64,000 nt of DNA from Ardenticatenaceae bacterium (GTDB lineage: Bacteria > Chloroflexota > Anaerolineae > Promineifilales > Promineifilaceae), in assembly GCA_020634455.1 (NCBI GenBank), contig JACKBQ010000002.1:1240001-1304000 (forward strand). The letters run 5' to 3'. The stretch's first letter is position 1; the number at the start of each line of letters is the position of its first letter. The notes under the pieces were generated by a model. It was not told the origin of the DNA and searched no databases. It saw only the letters and a program-made list of their open reading frames with translations. Below are positions 50,941-60,262 of the stretch, one piece after another. A program made the position numbers and the translations under genes.

Positions 50941-53900
50941 TTATGGTGGTGAATCTGGTAGCGCCAGGGCAAGAGCGGAATGACCGAGTTCTTGTAGGTG
51001 ATCTGTGGGCGCTTTTTGCAAACGGCCGCTTGCCTGTTCCAGTACCCATTGCTTATCGGCAAACCGGGCACGCTGTTGGGCTGCCTGCACGGCCGTTTCC
51101 AGATAATGCCAGCAGCGTTCATTCCCCAACTTTTCCGCCGTTAGCCCAAGTTGCAACAAAATCAACGGCAGCTCATCCGGGTTGCCGCCAAACTCTACTG
51201 CCTGGAACCCCTTTTGGAAATAGCTGTGCGCTTCGGCAACGGCCGTTTGCTTCGCTTCCCCCACTGCTCCAGCGGATTTTGCCTGAGCCAACAACAACAG
51301 CCCCCAGGCATGGTAAGCGGCAGGCTGCCACCACACCAACCGCTGAGGGGCAACGGCCGTTAACGCCTGCCGTAAATATTTTTCGGCTTGGGCTAGCTTG
51401 CCTGTATTCAGGGCCACATGCCCCAAACTCAGCCAAAAGCGAATGCCTTCCTGCACCACCATGCCATCATCTTTGGGATGTGCCTTGAGCAGTTGCCCCA
51501 CACGCACCAGCCGCCGTCGCGCTTGCCGCCAATCTCCCAGGCCACCATGATAATCATACCCCCACAGCAAATAGAGCTTTAGCTGCCCTGGTGTGTCATC
51601 CATATCGTCAAACAAATCGCCTGCCAGTTGCAAATCGGATAATGCGTGGGCAAATTGGCCCAAATAAATATGCACAGCTGCGCGATGAACCAAGCCATGC
51701 GCCAAACCATTGGCCCCGGCAGAACGCAGCGTAGCAACGGCCGTTTCCACCGTGTTGAGCGCCAATCCAGCCTGCCCCAACCGCATCTGCATTTGCGATA
51801 AAACAAGCTGGCACTCCCCCAACAGCAGCGGATCGGACTCCGCTTGCAGCAAATCCAGCGCCTCTTGCAGCGCCTGGGGTGGCGATTCGCCAGGCTGTTG
51901 CTGGTTTTGCACCCTGGCCTGAGCCATCCGCACGGCAGCCAAAGCCAGATTCGCATTCAAGGGGCGCAAGATGGCTTCGGCCTCAACCAGCTTGTTGGCC
52001 GCTGCCGCCCAATCGGCTAGAGCAGCAAGCGACTGCGCCCAAAGTAGGTAAGCACGCCCCAACGTCTCTTGCGGCGTTTCTAGCAGCGAGTTCACCACTT
52101 TGCTCACAAACCCTGGAACCTCTGCGTACCGCGCCTGCCGCAGCCGAATTTCGGCCATTAAATTGTAAATTGGCAAGGTAGAAGCCAAATTCTCTTCATC
52201 CAGGCAATGCTGCAATGTTTCATTAGCCAGCAGCCATGCCTGGTTGAACCGGCCTAAGCACAAAAGCGCTTTTGTGCGGGCGATGCCAATGGCAACGGCC
52301 GTTGCCACGTCGCCATCAGCACCCAAAGATTCCAGATGATTGGTTGCCTGCTGGTAAAAATCGGCTGCGCCCCGGTAATTGTGCTCCAAAGCAGCCGCCT
52401 CTGCTGCGGCCAGGGCGTACTTTAGCCCATCCTGATGCTGATCCGTTTGGCTAAAATGGTACGCCAACACCGGATATTGCGTCGGCAGCAGATCGCCCGA
52501 CTGGCGGATGATGAATTCGGCAATGGTGGCATGAAGCGCCTGCCGACGAGCATAAGTCAGGCTTTGGTAAACCACCTGCTGAATCAAATTGTGCTGAAAC
52601 AAATAAGTGGGGACCAATCCGGCGCTTAACTGCTGTACCAGATCGGTCTCCACCAGCGTGCCCAGAAGCTCAACGGCCGTTTCGCGACTCATCCCCGGCG
52701 AAATAGCCACCAACGTTGCCAAATCAAACTCACGCCCAATAACCGATGCGTATTGCAACAAGCCTCGCTCCGCTGCGGGCAGCTGGTCTAATCGGGAAAG
52801 CAGCAGCGTGTAAATGGTGTCGGAAACCTGCATTTGAGCCAGCCGCGCCTCGTCCACCCGCAAACGGCCGTCGCCATACTTGCTTTGATCAACCGCCACC
52901 ACATCCAGCGAGAGCATCATCTGCAAAGATTCTTCTAAAAACAGCGGGTTAACGGCCGATTCCCGGCCCTGGCGATCACGCAGGCCAAGCCGTTGCTCCA
53001 GCACCAAGGGCAGTTGGTCGGTACCCAATCGGTCGCGAATCAAGCGGCGCGCCTGGTGCGGCGTAAAATCGCCCAGCATAATTTGGGTGGCGGCTACCCG
53101 GCTTAGCGTGTGGCCGTTAAAATGGGCTTCGGACCGGTAGGTTGCCAACAGCAGCAAGGGCAAATCATGGCTTTGCTGAGCCAAAGCCTCTAGTAAATCC
53201 AGCGACGCCTGGTCAGCCAGATGAATATCTTCCAGCACAATGAGGTACGGCCGTTCGGTCACGGCTTGCTGCACACTCTTAATAACCAGCTTTATCAACC
53301 GCATTTGCCGCACCACGGCTGGCAAATCCAGCAGTAACCCTGTGGTGCGCATCGGTGGGCCTAGCAGTTCTCGCCAAAGCGTTAACGCGTGGGCGGCATC
53401 TGGCGTTAACATTTCGATGCGATCGGCGACATGATTTTGCTGCTCAGCCAGCACCATCTCTGATGACAATTCAAAAAAGTCGCGCCAAACAGAAACCCAG
53501 GGCGCATAAGGCACATCAGACAGGTGCTGCTGGCAAACGCCAACCAGGGCATGGCCGCCTGCTTCCAGCCAATGGCGCACGCCTGCCGCCAAAAACGGCA
53601 TCTGCCCGCTGCCATAAGAGCCATGAATTGTGACCAGTCCGCCCTTGCCGTCTAGCGCAGCTTGCATACCGGCAAACAGTTGTTTTAGCTCTTTGCTGCG
53701 CCCGGCTGGTGGCTGCTGCCATTGCGAAAATCGTGCCTGGGCCTGGGTTACGGCCGTTTGCTCACCCACCACCTGAAAAATCGGTACAGGGTCACGGTGT
53801 CCCTTTAGCGGCACGGCGGGCAATGGTTTGGTAATAATTTGCGGCTGAACGCGAATGGCCGTTTCTGCATCAATCAAAATGCCATCTGCGGGGCAAATCT

Positions 53901-55116
53901 GGGTGAGCCGTGCGGAAAGATTCACCATGCGCCCCACCACCGTATATTCTCGCCGGTTAAGCGACCCCACCGCCCCGGCAAACACCCGCCCCACCGTTAG
54001 GCCGATGCGCTGGCAGCAAATAAAGTCGGGACGCTGCTGCTGCATGGCCAGGGCGCAGCGCAGCGCCTGGTCTGGCGCGTCTGGGGCAATGGGTGCGCCA
54101 AACAAAATGTGCAACTGGTTCCCCTTATCACCAGTTAAAACGCGATTGACGCGGCTGTTAGGGCCGCCATACCGCTGCACCATCTGCCATGCCCACTGGT
54201 AGTATGCTTGCAGTTGTGCGCCCACATCTACTTTAGGGTTTTCAAAATCAATGCCTTCAAACTGCACAAACATGGAGGTTACCGAGCGATGTTCGGAGAT
54301 GGATTGGCTACTGCGGTCTTGCAGTCGTTCAAACAAGGATGCGGGGATAAAGGCAGGAACGGCCGTTACCAATCGCAACAACGCCGCCGGATCATACGCT
54401 TCCCAATAAAGACCTTCCTGGGCATTGGGCACGGGGGGCAGTTCAGCCACCACACGGAATGGCTCTGCTGCTGGCAAACCGGCTTCTTGCAGCACTTTTT
54501 GACTCGCCACTACCTGACCCGGCTGCGCCTGCACCTGAGCAGCGACGGCTTCGTCAACGGCCGTCCCCGCCAGCACAAACTCCATCTTTTCGGCATCCCC
54601 CACCAACAGCTCCAAGCAACGGCCGTAACCCAGTCCAATTTTTATTGAAAGCGAGTAGCCAAGCTCCGATTGAAGTGTGTTCACCTGAGAAAAATTGGTT
54701 TGCATCAACCGCTGCATAAACTGTGCCGAAGCCAGCGCCCGCGAAGCCGCCTTGCCATCACTGTCCGGGAAATAGATCATCATCGCATCCCCGTGAAAAT
54801 GGCTAACCGAGCCGCCAGCATCATGGATTGCGTTAATAAGCGATGTAAATGTCATCAACAAAGCCCGGCTCAACGCCTCGGTACCCCGCGCCCCATTCAC
54901 CGAAAGCGTCTCCGCCATCTGCGTAAAGCCAGACATATCTGCAAACATGGTTGCAGCCGTGATGGGCACGGTTTGGCCTGGTGTTAGTGGTTCGTTTTGC
55001 AAAATTTTGCGTGTAAGGGTAACTGGAATATAAGCGGCAAGACGCTGGGCCAACGTGCGAAGGTTATGGCCAGTAAATATGTCTAGGGAAGGCAAGTTGG
55101 GCAATGGTAGGCTCAT
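50941..55116 (-). CDS. Soluble adenylyl cyclase-like protein, copy 2, with altered Walker A
   Basis: A 1391-residue paralogue of 46167-50270 with the same domain order. Domain 1 has ATMFADMSGFTQMAETL and SHFHGDAMMIYFPDSDG. Domain 2 has FVQFEGIDFENP in place of the metal site and REYTVVGRMVNLSARLTQ. The ATPase Walker A reads GSYGSGQMPFL, with Gln where the essential Lys should be, so nucleotide hydrolysis is doubtful while cyclase residues are kept. The C-terminal half is TPR. The gene has many ACGGCCGT sites, mostly read as TAV. ATG 55116 is the only good start. The pair suggests duplication followed by division of labour. Confidence 0.87.
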   Translation of the reverse strand: MSLPLPNLPSLDIFTGHNLRTLAQRLAAYIPVTLTRKILQNEPLTPGQTVPITAATMFADMSGFTQMAETLSVNGARGTEALSRALLMTFTSLINAIHDAGGSVSHFHGDAMMIYFPDSDGKAASRALASAQFMQRLMQTNFSQVNTLQSELGYSLSIKIGLGYGRCLELLVGDAEKMEFVLAGTAVDEAVAAQVQAQPGQVVASQKVLQEAGLPAAEPFRVVAELPPVPNAQEGLYWEAYDPAALLRLVTAVPAFIPASLFERLQDRSSQSISEHRSVTSMFVQFEGIDFENPKVDVGAQLQAYYQWAWQMVQRYGGPNSRVNRVLTGDKGNQLHILFGAPIAPDAPDQALRCALAMQQQRPDFICCQRIGLTVGRVFAGAVGSLNRREYTVVGRMVNLSARLTQICPADGILIDAETAIRVQPQIITKPLPAVPLKGHRDPVPIFQVVGEQTAVTQAQARFSQWQQPPAGRSKELKQLFAGMQAALDGKGGLVTIHGSYGSGQMPFLAAGVRHWLEAGGHALVGVCQQHLSDVPYAPWVSVWRDFFELSSEMVLAEQQNHVADRIEMLTPDAAHALTLWRELLGPPMRTTGLLLDLPAVVRQMRLIKLVIKSVQQAVTERPYLIVLEDIHLADQASLDLLEALAQQSHDLPLLLLATYRSEAHFNGHTLSRVAATQIMLGDFTPHQARRLIRDRLGTDQLPLVLEQRLGLRDRQGRESAVNPLFLEESLQMMLSLDVVAVDQSKYGDGRLRVDEARLAQMQVSDTIYTLLLSRLDQLPAAERGLLQYASVIGREFDLATLVAISPGMSRETAVELLGTLVETDLVQQLSAGLVPTYLFQHNLIQQVVYQSLTYARRQALHATIAEFIIRQSGDLLPTQYPVLAYHFSQTDQHQDGLKYALAAAEAAALEHNYRGAADFYQQATNHLESLGADGDVATAVAIGIARTKALLCLGRFNQAWLLANETLQHCLDEENLASTLPIYNLMAEIRLRQARYAEVPGFVSKVVNSLLETPQETLGRAYLLWAQSLAALADWAAAANKLVEAEAILRPLNANLALAAVRMAQARVQNQQQPGESPPQALQEALDLLQAESDPLLLGECQLVLSQMQMRLGQAGLALNTVETAVATLRSAGANGLAHGLVHRAAVHIYLGQFAHALSDLQLAGDLFDDMDDTPGQLKLYLLWGYDYHGGLGDWRQARRRLVRVGQLLKAHPKDDGMVVQEGIRFWLSLGHVALNTGKLAQAEKYLRQALTAVAPQRLVWWQPAAYHAWGLLLLAQAKSAGAVGEAKQTAVAEAHSYFQKGFQAVEFGGNPDELPLILLQLGLTAEKLGNERCWHYLETAVQAAQQRARFADKQWVLEQASGRLQKAPTDHLQELGHSALALALPDSPP

Positions 55117-55289
55117 GGCTACGATGAATTATAAACTGATGCTTTGGGATTGTAGTAAACCACAGAAAATATTCAGAAAACTGATTTGCCTATGGGTACC
55201 GTATCTGCCATTTATCACAATTAGGATGACGCCAGGCAAAAGCGAGAAAATAAGATTTCAAAAGTCTTCAAGTGGGTTAAACTTGCGGC

Positions 55290-56447
55290 ATGAGCAGTCA
55301 GCCACTTGCCCACCCACGCCCCATTTTGTTTGTTGACCACGCCCAACGGCTCGGTGGTGCGGAACATAGCCTGCTGTTGCTGATGCACCACCTCGACAAG
55401 ACATTTTGGCAGGCGCACTTGGCCTGCCCCGCAGGGGATTTGGCAAACGCGGCAAAAAGCCTGGCTATCCCCTGGTACAATGTAACACTGCCTCGCTTGC
55501 GACGCTCCTTGCGCGTGGGTTCAGATTGGTACCTGGGAGCAGCCACGTTGGCTGATATTACCCGGCAAACCGGGGCGAGCATGGTGGTGGCGAATACGGT
55601 TCGGGCAGCTTTTTTTGTGGCGCTGGCGAGTAAAATGAGCAAACGGCCGTTCCTCTGGCACATGCGCGACTTTTGGCTAAGTGAAACCCAGCCCCGCTGG
55701 CCACAACTTGATTGGCTGCTCAAGACAATGCTCTGCCGTAGCGCTATGCAGGTCATTGCCAATTCGCACGCCACAGCCAGCCATTTGCCATGCCACCAGG
55801 TACAGGTCATCCATAACGGCCTTAATTTGCACCAGTTTGACCCAACCTTAGATAGCACAGCTTTCCGCCAGGCACACCATATTCCACCAGACGCCCCTCT
55901 CGTTGGCATCGTGGGACGCTTGCGCCCCTGGAAAGGGCAGCATCGATTTATTGAAATGGCAACGGCCGTTGCCCCCACCCATCCAAGCACACATTTTATT
56001 ATTGTGGGTGGTAATGTATTTGAACATGCTAATGGCTACGCGAATTCTTTGCGGGATTTAGCCAATCGCGCTGGCCTAACCGACAAAATTCATTTTACAG
56101 GCCAAATTAAAGAAGTTGACCAGGCACTGGCTGCAATGGACATTTTTGTGCATTCTGGCGATCCGGAACCATTTGGTATGGTCAACATCGAGGCAATGGC
56201 GATGGGCAAACCGGTGGTGGCCTTTGCTCATGGCGCATTACCAGAAATTGTGCAGCACGGCGAGACGGGATTTCTGGTTCCTCCTACTGATTTAGTGGCT
56301 ATGGCAACGGCCGTTTCCAGCCTCTTAAGCCAGCCTGAGCAAGCCAAAAAAATCGGTAAGGCAGGGCGTGAGCGGGTAATAGCACAGTTCACCATTCAAA
56401 AAACGGCAACCAGCTTTTCAGACATGCTCTTGAGGGTTTTAGGGTGA
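55290..56447 (+). CDS. GT4 glycosyltransferase, first of a pair
   Basis: The 385-residue GT-B enzyme has the N-terminal acceptor domain (ILFVDHAQRLGGAEHSLLLL with the Gly-Gly-Ala loop) and the C-terminal donor domain (PLVGIVGRLRPWKGQHRFIE, then EPFGMVNIEAMAMGKPVVAF with the family EX7E motif). It should add a sugar from a nucleotide donor in envelope polysaccharide or glycolipid synthesis. It overlaps the next gene by four bases. The 173-base space upstream of it, divergent from the cyclase gene, shows no clear promoter. Confidence 0.9.
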   Translation: MSSQPLAHPRPILFVDHAQRLGGAEHSLLLLMHHLDKTFWQAHLACPAGDLANAAKSLAIPWYNVTLPRLRRSLRVGSDWYLGAATLADITRQTGASMVVANTVRAAFFVALASKMSKRPFLWHMRDFWLSETQPRWPQLDWLLKTMLCRSAMQVIANSHATASHLPCHQVQVIHNGLNLHQFDPTLDSTAFRQAHHIPPDAPLVGIVGRLRPWKGQHRFIEMATAVAPTHPSTHFIIVGGNVFEHANGYANSLRDLANRAGLTDKIHFTGQIKEVDQALAAMDIFVHSGDPEPFGMVNIEAMAMGKPVVAFAHGALPEIVQHGETGFLVPPTDLVAMATAVSSLLSQPEQAKKIGKAGRERVIAQFTIQKTATSFSDMLLRVLG

Positions 56448-57568
56448 AACGATACGTTCTAGACGCACGGACGGCCACAGCACACTTTCCAGGAATTGGG
56501 CGATATGTAAGCCAACTGGCACATCATCTGGTTCCACTGCTGGGGGAGGATGAGCTGCTCATCTTGCTGCATCATCCGCAAGAAACCAGCTGGCCATTGC
56601 CAGCTGCCTCAGGCAAGGTGCAGCGCGTGGCAACGGCCGTTTCCCCCTTCTCCATCTCACAACAGTGGCAAATCCCCCGGCTGCTGCGGCAGCACAACGC
56701 CACCGTCTACCACAGCACCTACACCCTCATGCCCTACCGTCCCGGCATCCCCACCCTGCTAACGCTGTACGACCTGATTCCTGAGCAATTCCCACAGTTG
56801 GTATCGCCTCAGGCACGACTGTTCACCAGGCTGGCCTCCCGCCTTGCCCTTCATGCCAGCGACCGCTTTTTAGCGATTTCTGAGGCGACACGACATCTAT
56901 TTCTGGATAACTATCAAATTGACTACGCGAAAATCATCGCAATTCCCCTGGCCGCCGATGCACGATTTGTGCCGCAGCCGGATACGGCCGTTGCTACCCT
57001 GCGCCAAAAAATAAAATTACCCAGCAAATACGTCCTATACCTGGGCATTAACAAGCCGCATAAAAATTTGCTACGCCTGATCGAAGCATGGGAACTGCTG
57101 CTCCAGCGAGTGACAGACTGTCCACCGCTGGTGATTGCCGGGGCGTGGGATGAGCGATACGGGGGAATTAAAACGGCCGTTTCCCCCCAATACCGCAACC
57201 TGCAAATCAAATTCATGGGGCGAATTGACGAGGCAGACCTGCCTGCGCTCTACAGCGGGGCACAGCTGTTTGTGTTTCCCAGTCTGGCCGAAGGATTTGG
57301 CTTGCCGGTGTTAGAAGCGATGGCTTGCGGAACGGCCGTTGCCTGCGCCAACCAGTCTAGCTTACCGGAAGTTGGAGGGAGCGCGGTTGCCTATTTTGAC
57401 CCCACAAGCTGCCAACAAATGGCCGCCGTGTTACAAGAGCTGGTCGAGGATGAGGCAAAACTGGCGGAGTTGGCGCACAAAGGGCTGGTTCAGGCGGCAA
57501 ACTTTTCCTGGGAAAGAACGGCCGTTGCCACCCTCACCCAATACCGCCAACTAGCCCAAACCTCATAA
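56444..57568 (+). CDS. GT4 glycosyltransferase, second of a pair
   Basis: The 374-residue GT-B enzyme starts with GTG overlapping the previous TGA, so the pair is translationally coupled. Motifs: FPGIGRYVSQLAHHLVPLLG, YVLYLGINKPHKNLLRLIEA, FVFPSLAEGFGLPVLEAMAC with the EX7E motif, and GTAVACANQSSLPEVGGSAV. It resembles mannosyl- or rhamnosyl-transferases of the WbaZ/MtfB type. Acceptor and donor are unknown. ACGGCCGT occurs five times in this gene. Confidence 0.9.
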   Translation: MKRYVLDARTATAHFPGIGRYVSQLAHHLVPLLGEDELLILLHHPQETSWPLPAASGKVQRVATAVSPFSISQQWQIPRLLRQHNATVYHSTYTLMPYRPGIPTLLTLYDLIPEQFPQLVSPQARLFTRLASRLALHASDRFLAISEATRHLFLDNYQIDYAKIIAIPLAADARFVPQPDTAVATLRQKIKLPSKYVLYLGINKPHKNLLRLIEAWELLLQRVTDCPPLVIAGAWDERYGGIKTAVSPQYRNLQIKFMGRIDEADLPALYSGAQLFVFPSLAEGFGLPVLEAMACGTAVACANQSSLPEVGGSAVAYFDPTSCQQMAAVLQELVEDEAKLAELAHKGLVQAANFSWERTAVATLTQYRQLAQTS

Positions 57569-57593
57569 ATCTCTGTGACCTCCGTGGCAAAAT
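57569..57593. repeat. Single arm of the ctctgtgg repeat family
   Basis: AAATCTCTGTGACCTCCGTG followed by GCAAAATTT fills the convergent space between the glycosyltransferase and udk stops. Confidence 0.55.
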
Positions 57594-58238
57594 TTAATCC
57601 GGCAGCAGCGCATGAAGCCGCGACACCACCATTTCCATCGCCACTTTGTTCAGCCCGCCATTGGGAATAATCACATCGGCAAACCGCTTGCTTGGCTCCA
57701 CAAACTTCAGGTGCATGGGGCGCACCGTCTCCAAATATTGCGTCACCACCGATGGCAAAGAACGGCCGCGTTCGTCCATATCCCGCTGCAACCGGCGAAT
57801 AAAGCGCACATCGGAATCCGTATCCACGTACACCTTGATGTCCATCAACTCGCGCAGCCGCCGCTTGGTGAAAATGAGAATGCCATCCACTAAAATAATT
57901 GGCGACGGCTCTATCAGAATCGTCTTTTCCGTGCGGCGATGGGCGGTGAAATCATAAACAGGCACGTTGACAGCTTTGCCCTTCAACAGCTGCTTGATCT
58001 GCTTGACCATCAATTTCGTTTCTAGCGAATTGGGGTGATCGTAATTTTGCTGGGAGCGCTCTTCAAAGGAGAGCTGAGGCTGGTCGCGGTAATACGCGTC
58101 GTGGGGCACATAAGCAATTTGCGACGCGCCAACGGCCTCTAAAATGGCTCTGGCAACGGTTGTTTTGCCCGATGCGGTTCCCCCGGCAACGCCGAATACA
58201 ATAGGTCTTTTTGGCTCTGGTGTGTGTAACTCATTCAT
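57594..58238 (-). CDS. udk: Uridine kinase
   Basis: The 214-residue kinase phosphorylates uridine and cytidine in pyrimidine salvage. It shows the P-loop GVAGGTASGKTTVARAIL at about residues 16-33, the PHDAYYRD motif, NYDHPNSLET, PVYDFTAHRRT and ILVDGILIFT, then TDSDVRFIRRLQRDMDERGR as lid. Length is normal. It is a single gene convergent with the glycosyltransferase pair and divergent from the HD-domain gene. Confidence 0.93.
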   Translation of the reverse strand: MNELHTPEPKRPIVFGVAGGTASGKTTVARAILEAVGASQIAYVPHDAYYRDQPQLSFEERSQQNYDHPNSLETKLMVKQIKQLLKGKAVNVPVYDFTAHRRTEKTILIEPSPIILVDGILIFTKRRLRELMDIKVYVDTDSDVRFIRRLQRDMDERGRSLPSVVTQYLETVRPMHLKFVEPSKRFADVIIPNGGLNKVAMEMVVSRLHALLPD

Positions 58239-58349
58239 GGGCGCAGATCATACCCTGCCCGTACCACATCAGCAACGCAAATCGCTTGCTTTTGCCACTA
58301 GCATCCGCTATTGTTGCCCAATCTCAAAACTGGCAAGGGATTTTGAATT

Positions 58350-58778
58350 ATGAGCACATTGGAACGAGCTATCGCCATTGCCGCACAAGCCCACGCCGGG
58401 CAAACTGACAAAGCCGGCGTGCCCTACATTTTGCATCCGCTGCGTGTCATGCTGTCGCTGCAAAGCGATGCGGAACGCATCGTGGGCATGCTGCACGACG
58501 TAATCGAAGACACGCCGTGGACCATTACCGCTCTACGCGACGAGGGTTTCAGCAAAGAAATTCTGGCAGCACTGGAAACCGTCACCAAGCGCGAGGGGGA
58601 AGATTACGAGGCGTTTGTGCTGCGCAGCGCCCAAAACCCAATCGGCCGCAAGGTAAAATTGGCAGATTTATACGACAACAGCGATATCTCCCGCATTCCG
58701 TCACCTACCGAGAAAGACTTCGCGCGCCTGGAAAAATACAAACGAGCCATCGCCGTGCTGGAAGCGATTGAGGATTGA
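58350..58778 (+). CDS. Small HD-domain alarmone hydrolase-like protein (SpoT/Mesh1-type)
   Basis: The 142-residue protein consists only of the HD hydrolase part of RelA/SpoT proteins: AIAIAAQAHAGQTDKAGVPY, ILHPLRVML, MLHDVIEDTPWT with the HD pair, and VKLADLYDNSDISR. No synthetase or TGS domain is present. By analogy it may hydrolyse (p)ppGpp, or NADPH as reported for Mesh1; this is inference. AAGGGA lies about eight bases before ATG 58350. A strong terminator follows. Confidence 0.88.
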   Translation: MSTLERAIAIAAQAHAGQTDKAGVPYILHPLRVMLSLQSDAERIVGMLHDVIEDTPWTITALRDEGFSKEILAALETVTKREGEDYEAFVLRSAQNPIGRKVKLADLYDNSDISRIPSPTEKDFARLEKYKRAIAVLEAIED

Positions 58779-58841
58779 CTTTTGGCCACAACTTTTTGCT
58801 GCCCCGCCCAAAGATTGATTATTTCGCAAAAATCCAAAACA

Positions 58842-58876
58842 AAAAAGCGCAAGGAACTTTGCCCCTCGCGCTTTTT
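58842..58876. terminator. Bidirectional intrinsic terminator
   Basis: AAAAAGCGC (58842-58850) and GCGCTTTTT (58868-58876) close a hairpin between the convergent HD-domain gene and proA, with A-rich and T-rich flanks on both strands. Confidence 0.8.
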
Positions 58877-58913
58877 ATTTGCGGAATTTTGTGAAATTCG
58901 TGACTAAAATTGG

Positions 58914-60176
58914 TTACGGCCGTATATGCCCATCCCCAATGCAAACCCACTTGTAAGTTGTCAGTTCTTCCAGCCCCATCGGGCCACGCGCGTGCAGCTT
59001 TTGCGTGCTCACAGCTACTTCTGCGCCTAAGCCAAACTGGCCGCCATCGTTGAAGCGGGTGCTGGCATTCACAAAAACGGCCGAACTGTTCACCTCGTTC
59101 AAAAACTTGGTGGCGTTGGCCCAATTATTGGTCAGGATGCTGTCGCTGTGGTCCATGCTATGGGCGTCGATATGGTCAATCGCCTCGTCTAACTCCATAA
59201 TTTTGATGCCCAAAATCAGGCTCATCCACTCCGTGCTGAAATCGTCTGGGCCAGCGGGCACCACTTTGGCTCCGTGGCCGTTGCCGCTCAAAATTTCCAG
59301 GGCACGGCCTGTCGGGCGCAGCTCCACCTTGTTTTGGGCCATCCGCGCCGCCATCTTAGGCAAAAACTCGTCGGCGATGGCTGGATGCACCAGCACCGTG
59401 TCCAGCGCGTTGCACACGCTGGGGCGCTGCACCTTGGCGTTCTCGATGATGTCTACCGCTTTCTCCTGATCAGCACTCTCGTCCACAAAAACGTGGCAAA
59501 TGCCGATGCCGCCGGTAATCACCGGAATCGTGGCCTGCTCGCGGCAGAGGCGATGCAGCCCTGCCCCACCCCGCGGGATAAGCATGTCGATGTATTTGTC
59601 TAGCCTCATCATTTCGGCGACCAGGGCGCGGTCGGGGTTGTCAATGTACTGTACGGCCGTTCCCGGCAGTCCCACCTTCTCCAACGCACTCTGAATCACG
59701 TTCACCAACGCCAGATTGCTGCGCAGCGTCTCGCTGCCGCCCCGCATGATGGCCGCATTGCCTGTCTTCAGGCAAAGCGTGGCGATGTCAATGGTCACGT
59801 TGGGCCGCGCTTCGTAGATGACGCCCAGTACGCCTACGGGAATGCGACGACGGCTCAGGCGCAGGCCATTGGGCAGCACGCGGCTGTCAAACTCCGCCCC
59901 AACGGGATCAGGCAGGCTGACTACCTTGCGCGTGTCCGCAGCCAGGCCAGCAAGCCGTGCTTCGGTCAGCAGCAATCTGTCCAGCAAGCCGTCGCTGAGT
60001 CCTTTTTTACGGCCGTCTTCAATATCGAGTGCATTTTGGGCCAGCACAACGGCCGTTTGCGCTTCAAGTTCATCCGCAATGGCCAACAATGCCCGGTTTT
60101 TCTCATCGGTCGTCAATGTGGCCAGCTTCCGCCCCGCCGCCTTAGCCGCTTTTCCCATTGCAATCAAATCAGTCAT
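58914..60176 (-). CDS. proA: Glutamate-5-semialdehyde dehydrogenase (gamma-glutamyl phosphate reductase)
   Basis: The 420-residue enzyme makes the second step of proline synthesis, reducing glutamyl-5-phosphate with NADPH. It shows RRIPVGVLGVIYEARPNVTI, GNAAIMRGGSETLRSN, the catalytic cysteine in RPSVCNALDTVLVH, and a C-terminal RGPMGLEELTTYKW. ATG 60176 is preferred because GGAG is six bases upstream; the ATG directly before it (60179) is only three bases away. It follows proB on the same strand with a hairpin repeat between, so an operon is likely. Confidence 0.95.
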   Translation of the reverse strand: MTDLIAMGKAAKAAGRKLATLTTDEKNRALLAIADELEAQTAVVLAQNALDIEDGRKKGLSDGLLDRLLLTEARLAGLAADTRKVVSLPDPVGAEFDSRVLPNGLRLSRRRIPVGVLGVIYEARPNVTIDIATLCLKTGNAAIMRGGSETLRSNLALVNVIQSALEKVGLPGTAVQYIDNPDRALVAEMMRLDKYIDMLIPRGGAGLHRLCREQATIPVITGGIGICHVFVDESADQEKAVDIIENAKVQRPSVCNALDTVLVHPAIADEFLPKMAARMAQNKVELRPTGRALEILSGNGHGAKVVPAGPDDFSTEWMSLILGIKIMELDEAIDHIDAHSMDHSDSILTNNWANATKFLNEVNSSAVFVNASTRFNDGGQFGLGAEVAVSTQKLHARGPMGLEELTTYKWVCIGDGHIRP

Positions 60177-60190
60177 CATCTTCTCCGAAT

Positions 60191-60262
60191 TTTTGCCACA
60201 GAGCACACAGAGATTTGAGAGGGTTATTTCTCTTTTTCCTCTGTGCCCTCTGTGGCAAATAT
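60191..60262. repeat. Hairpin repeat of the ctctgtgg family between proB and proA
   Basis: TTTTGCCACAGAGCACACAG, AGA and onward pair with CTCTGTGCCCTCTGTGGCAA. It is the most complete copy of this family in the window. If proBA is one operon, the hairpin is transcribed between the two genes. Confidence 0.75.
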
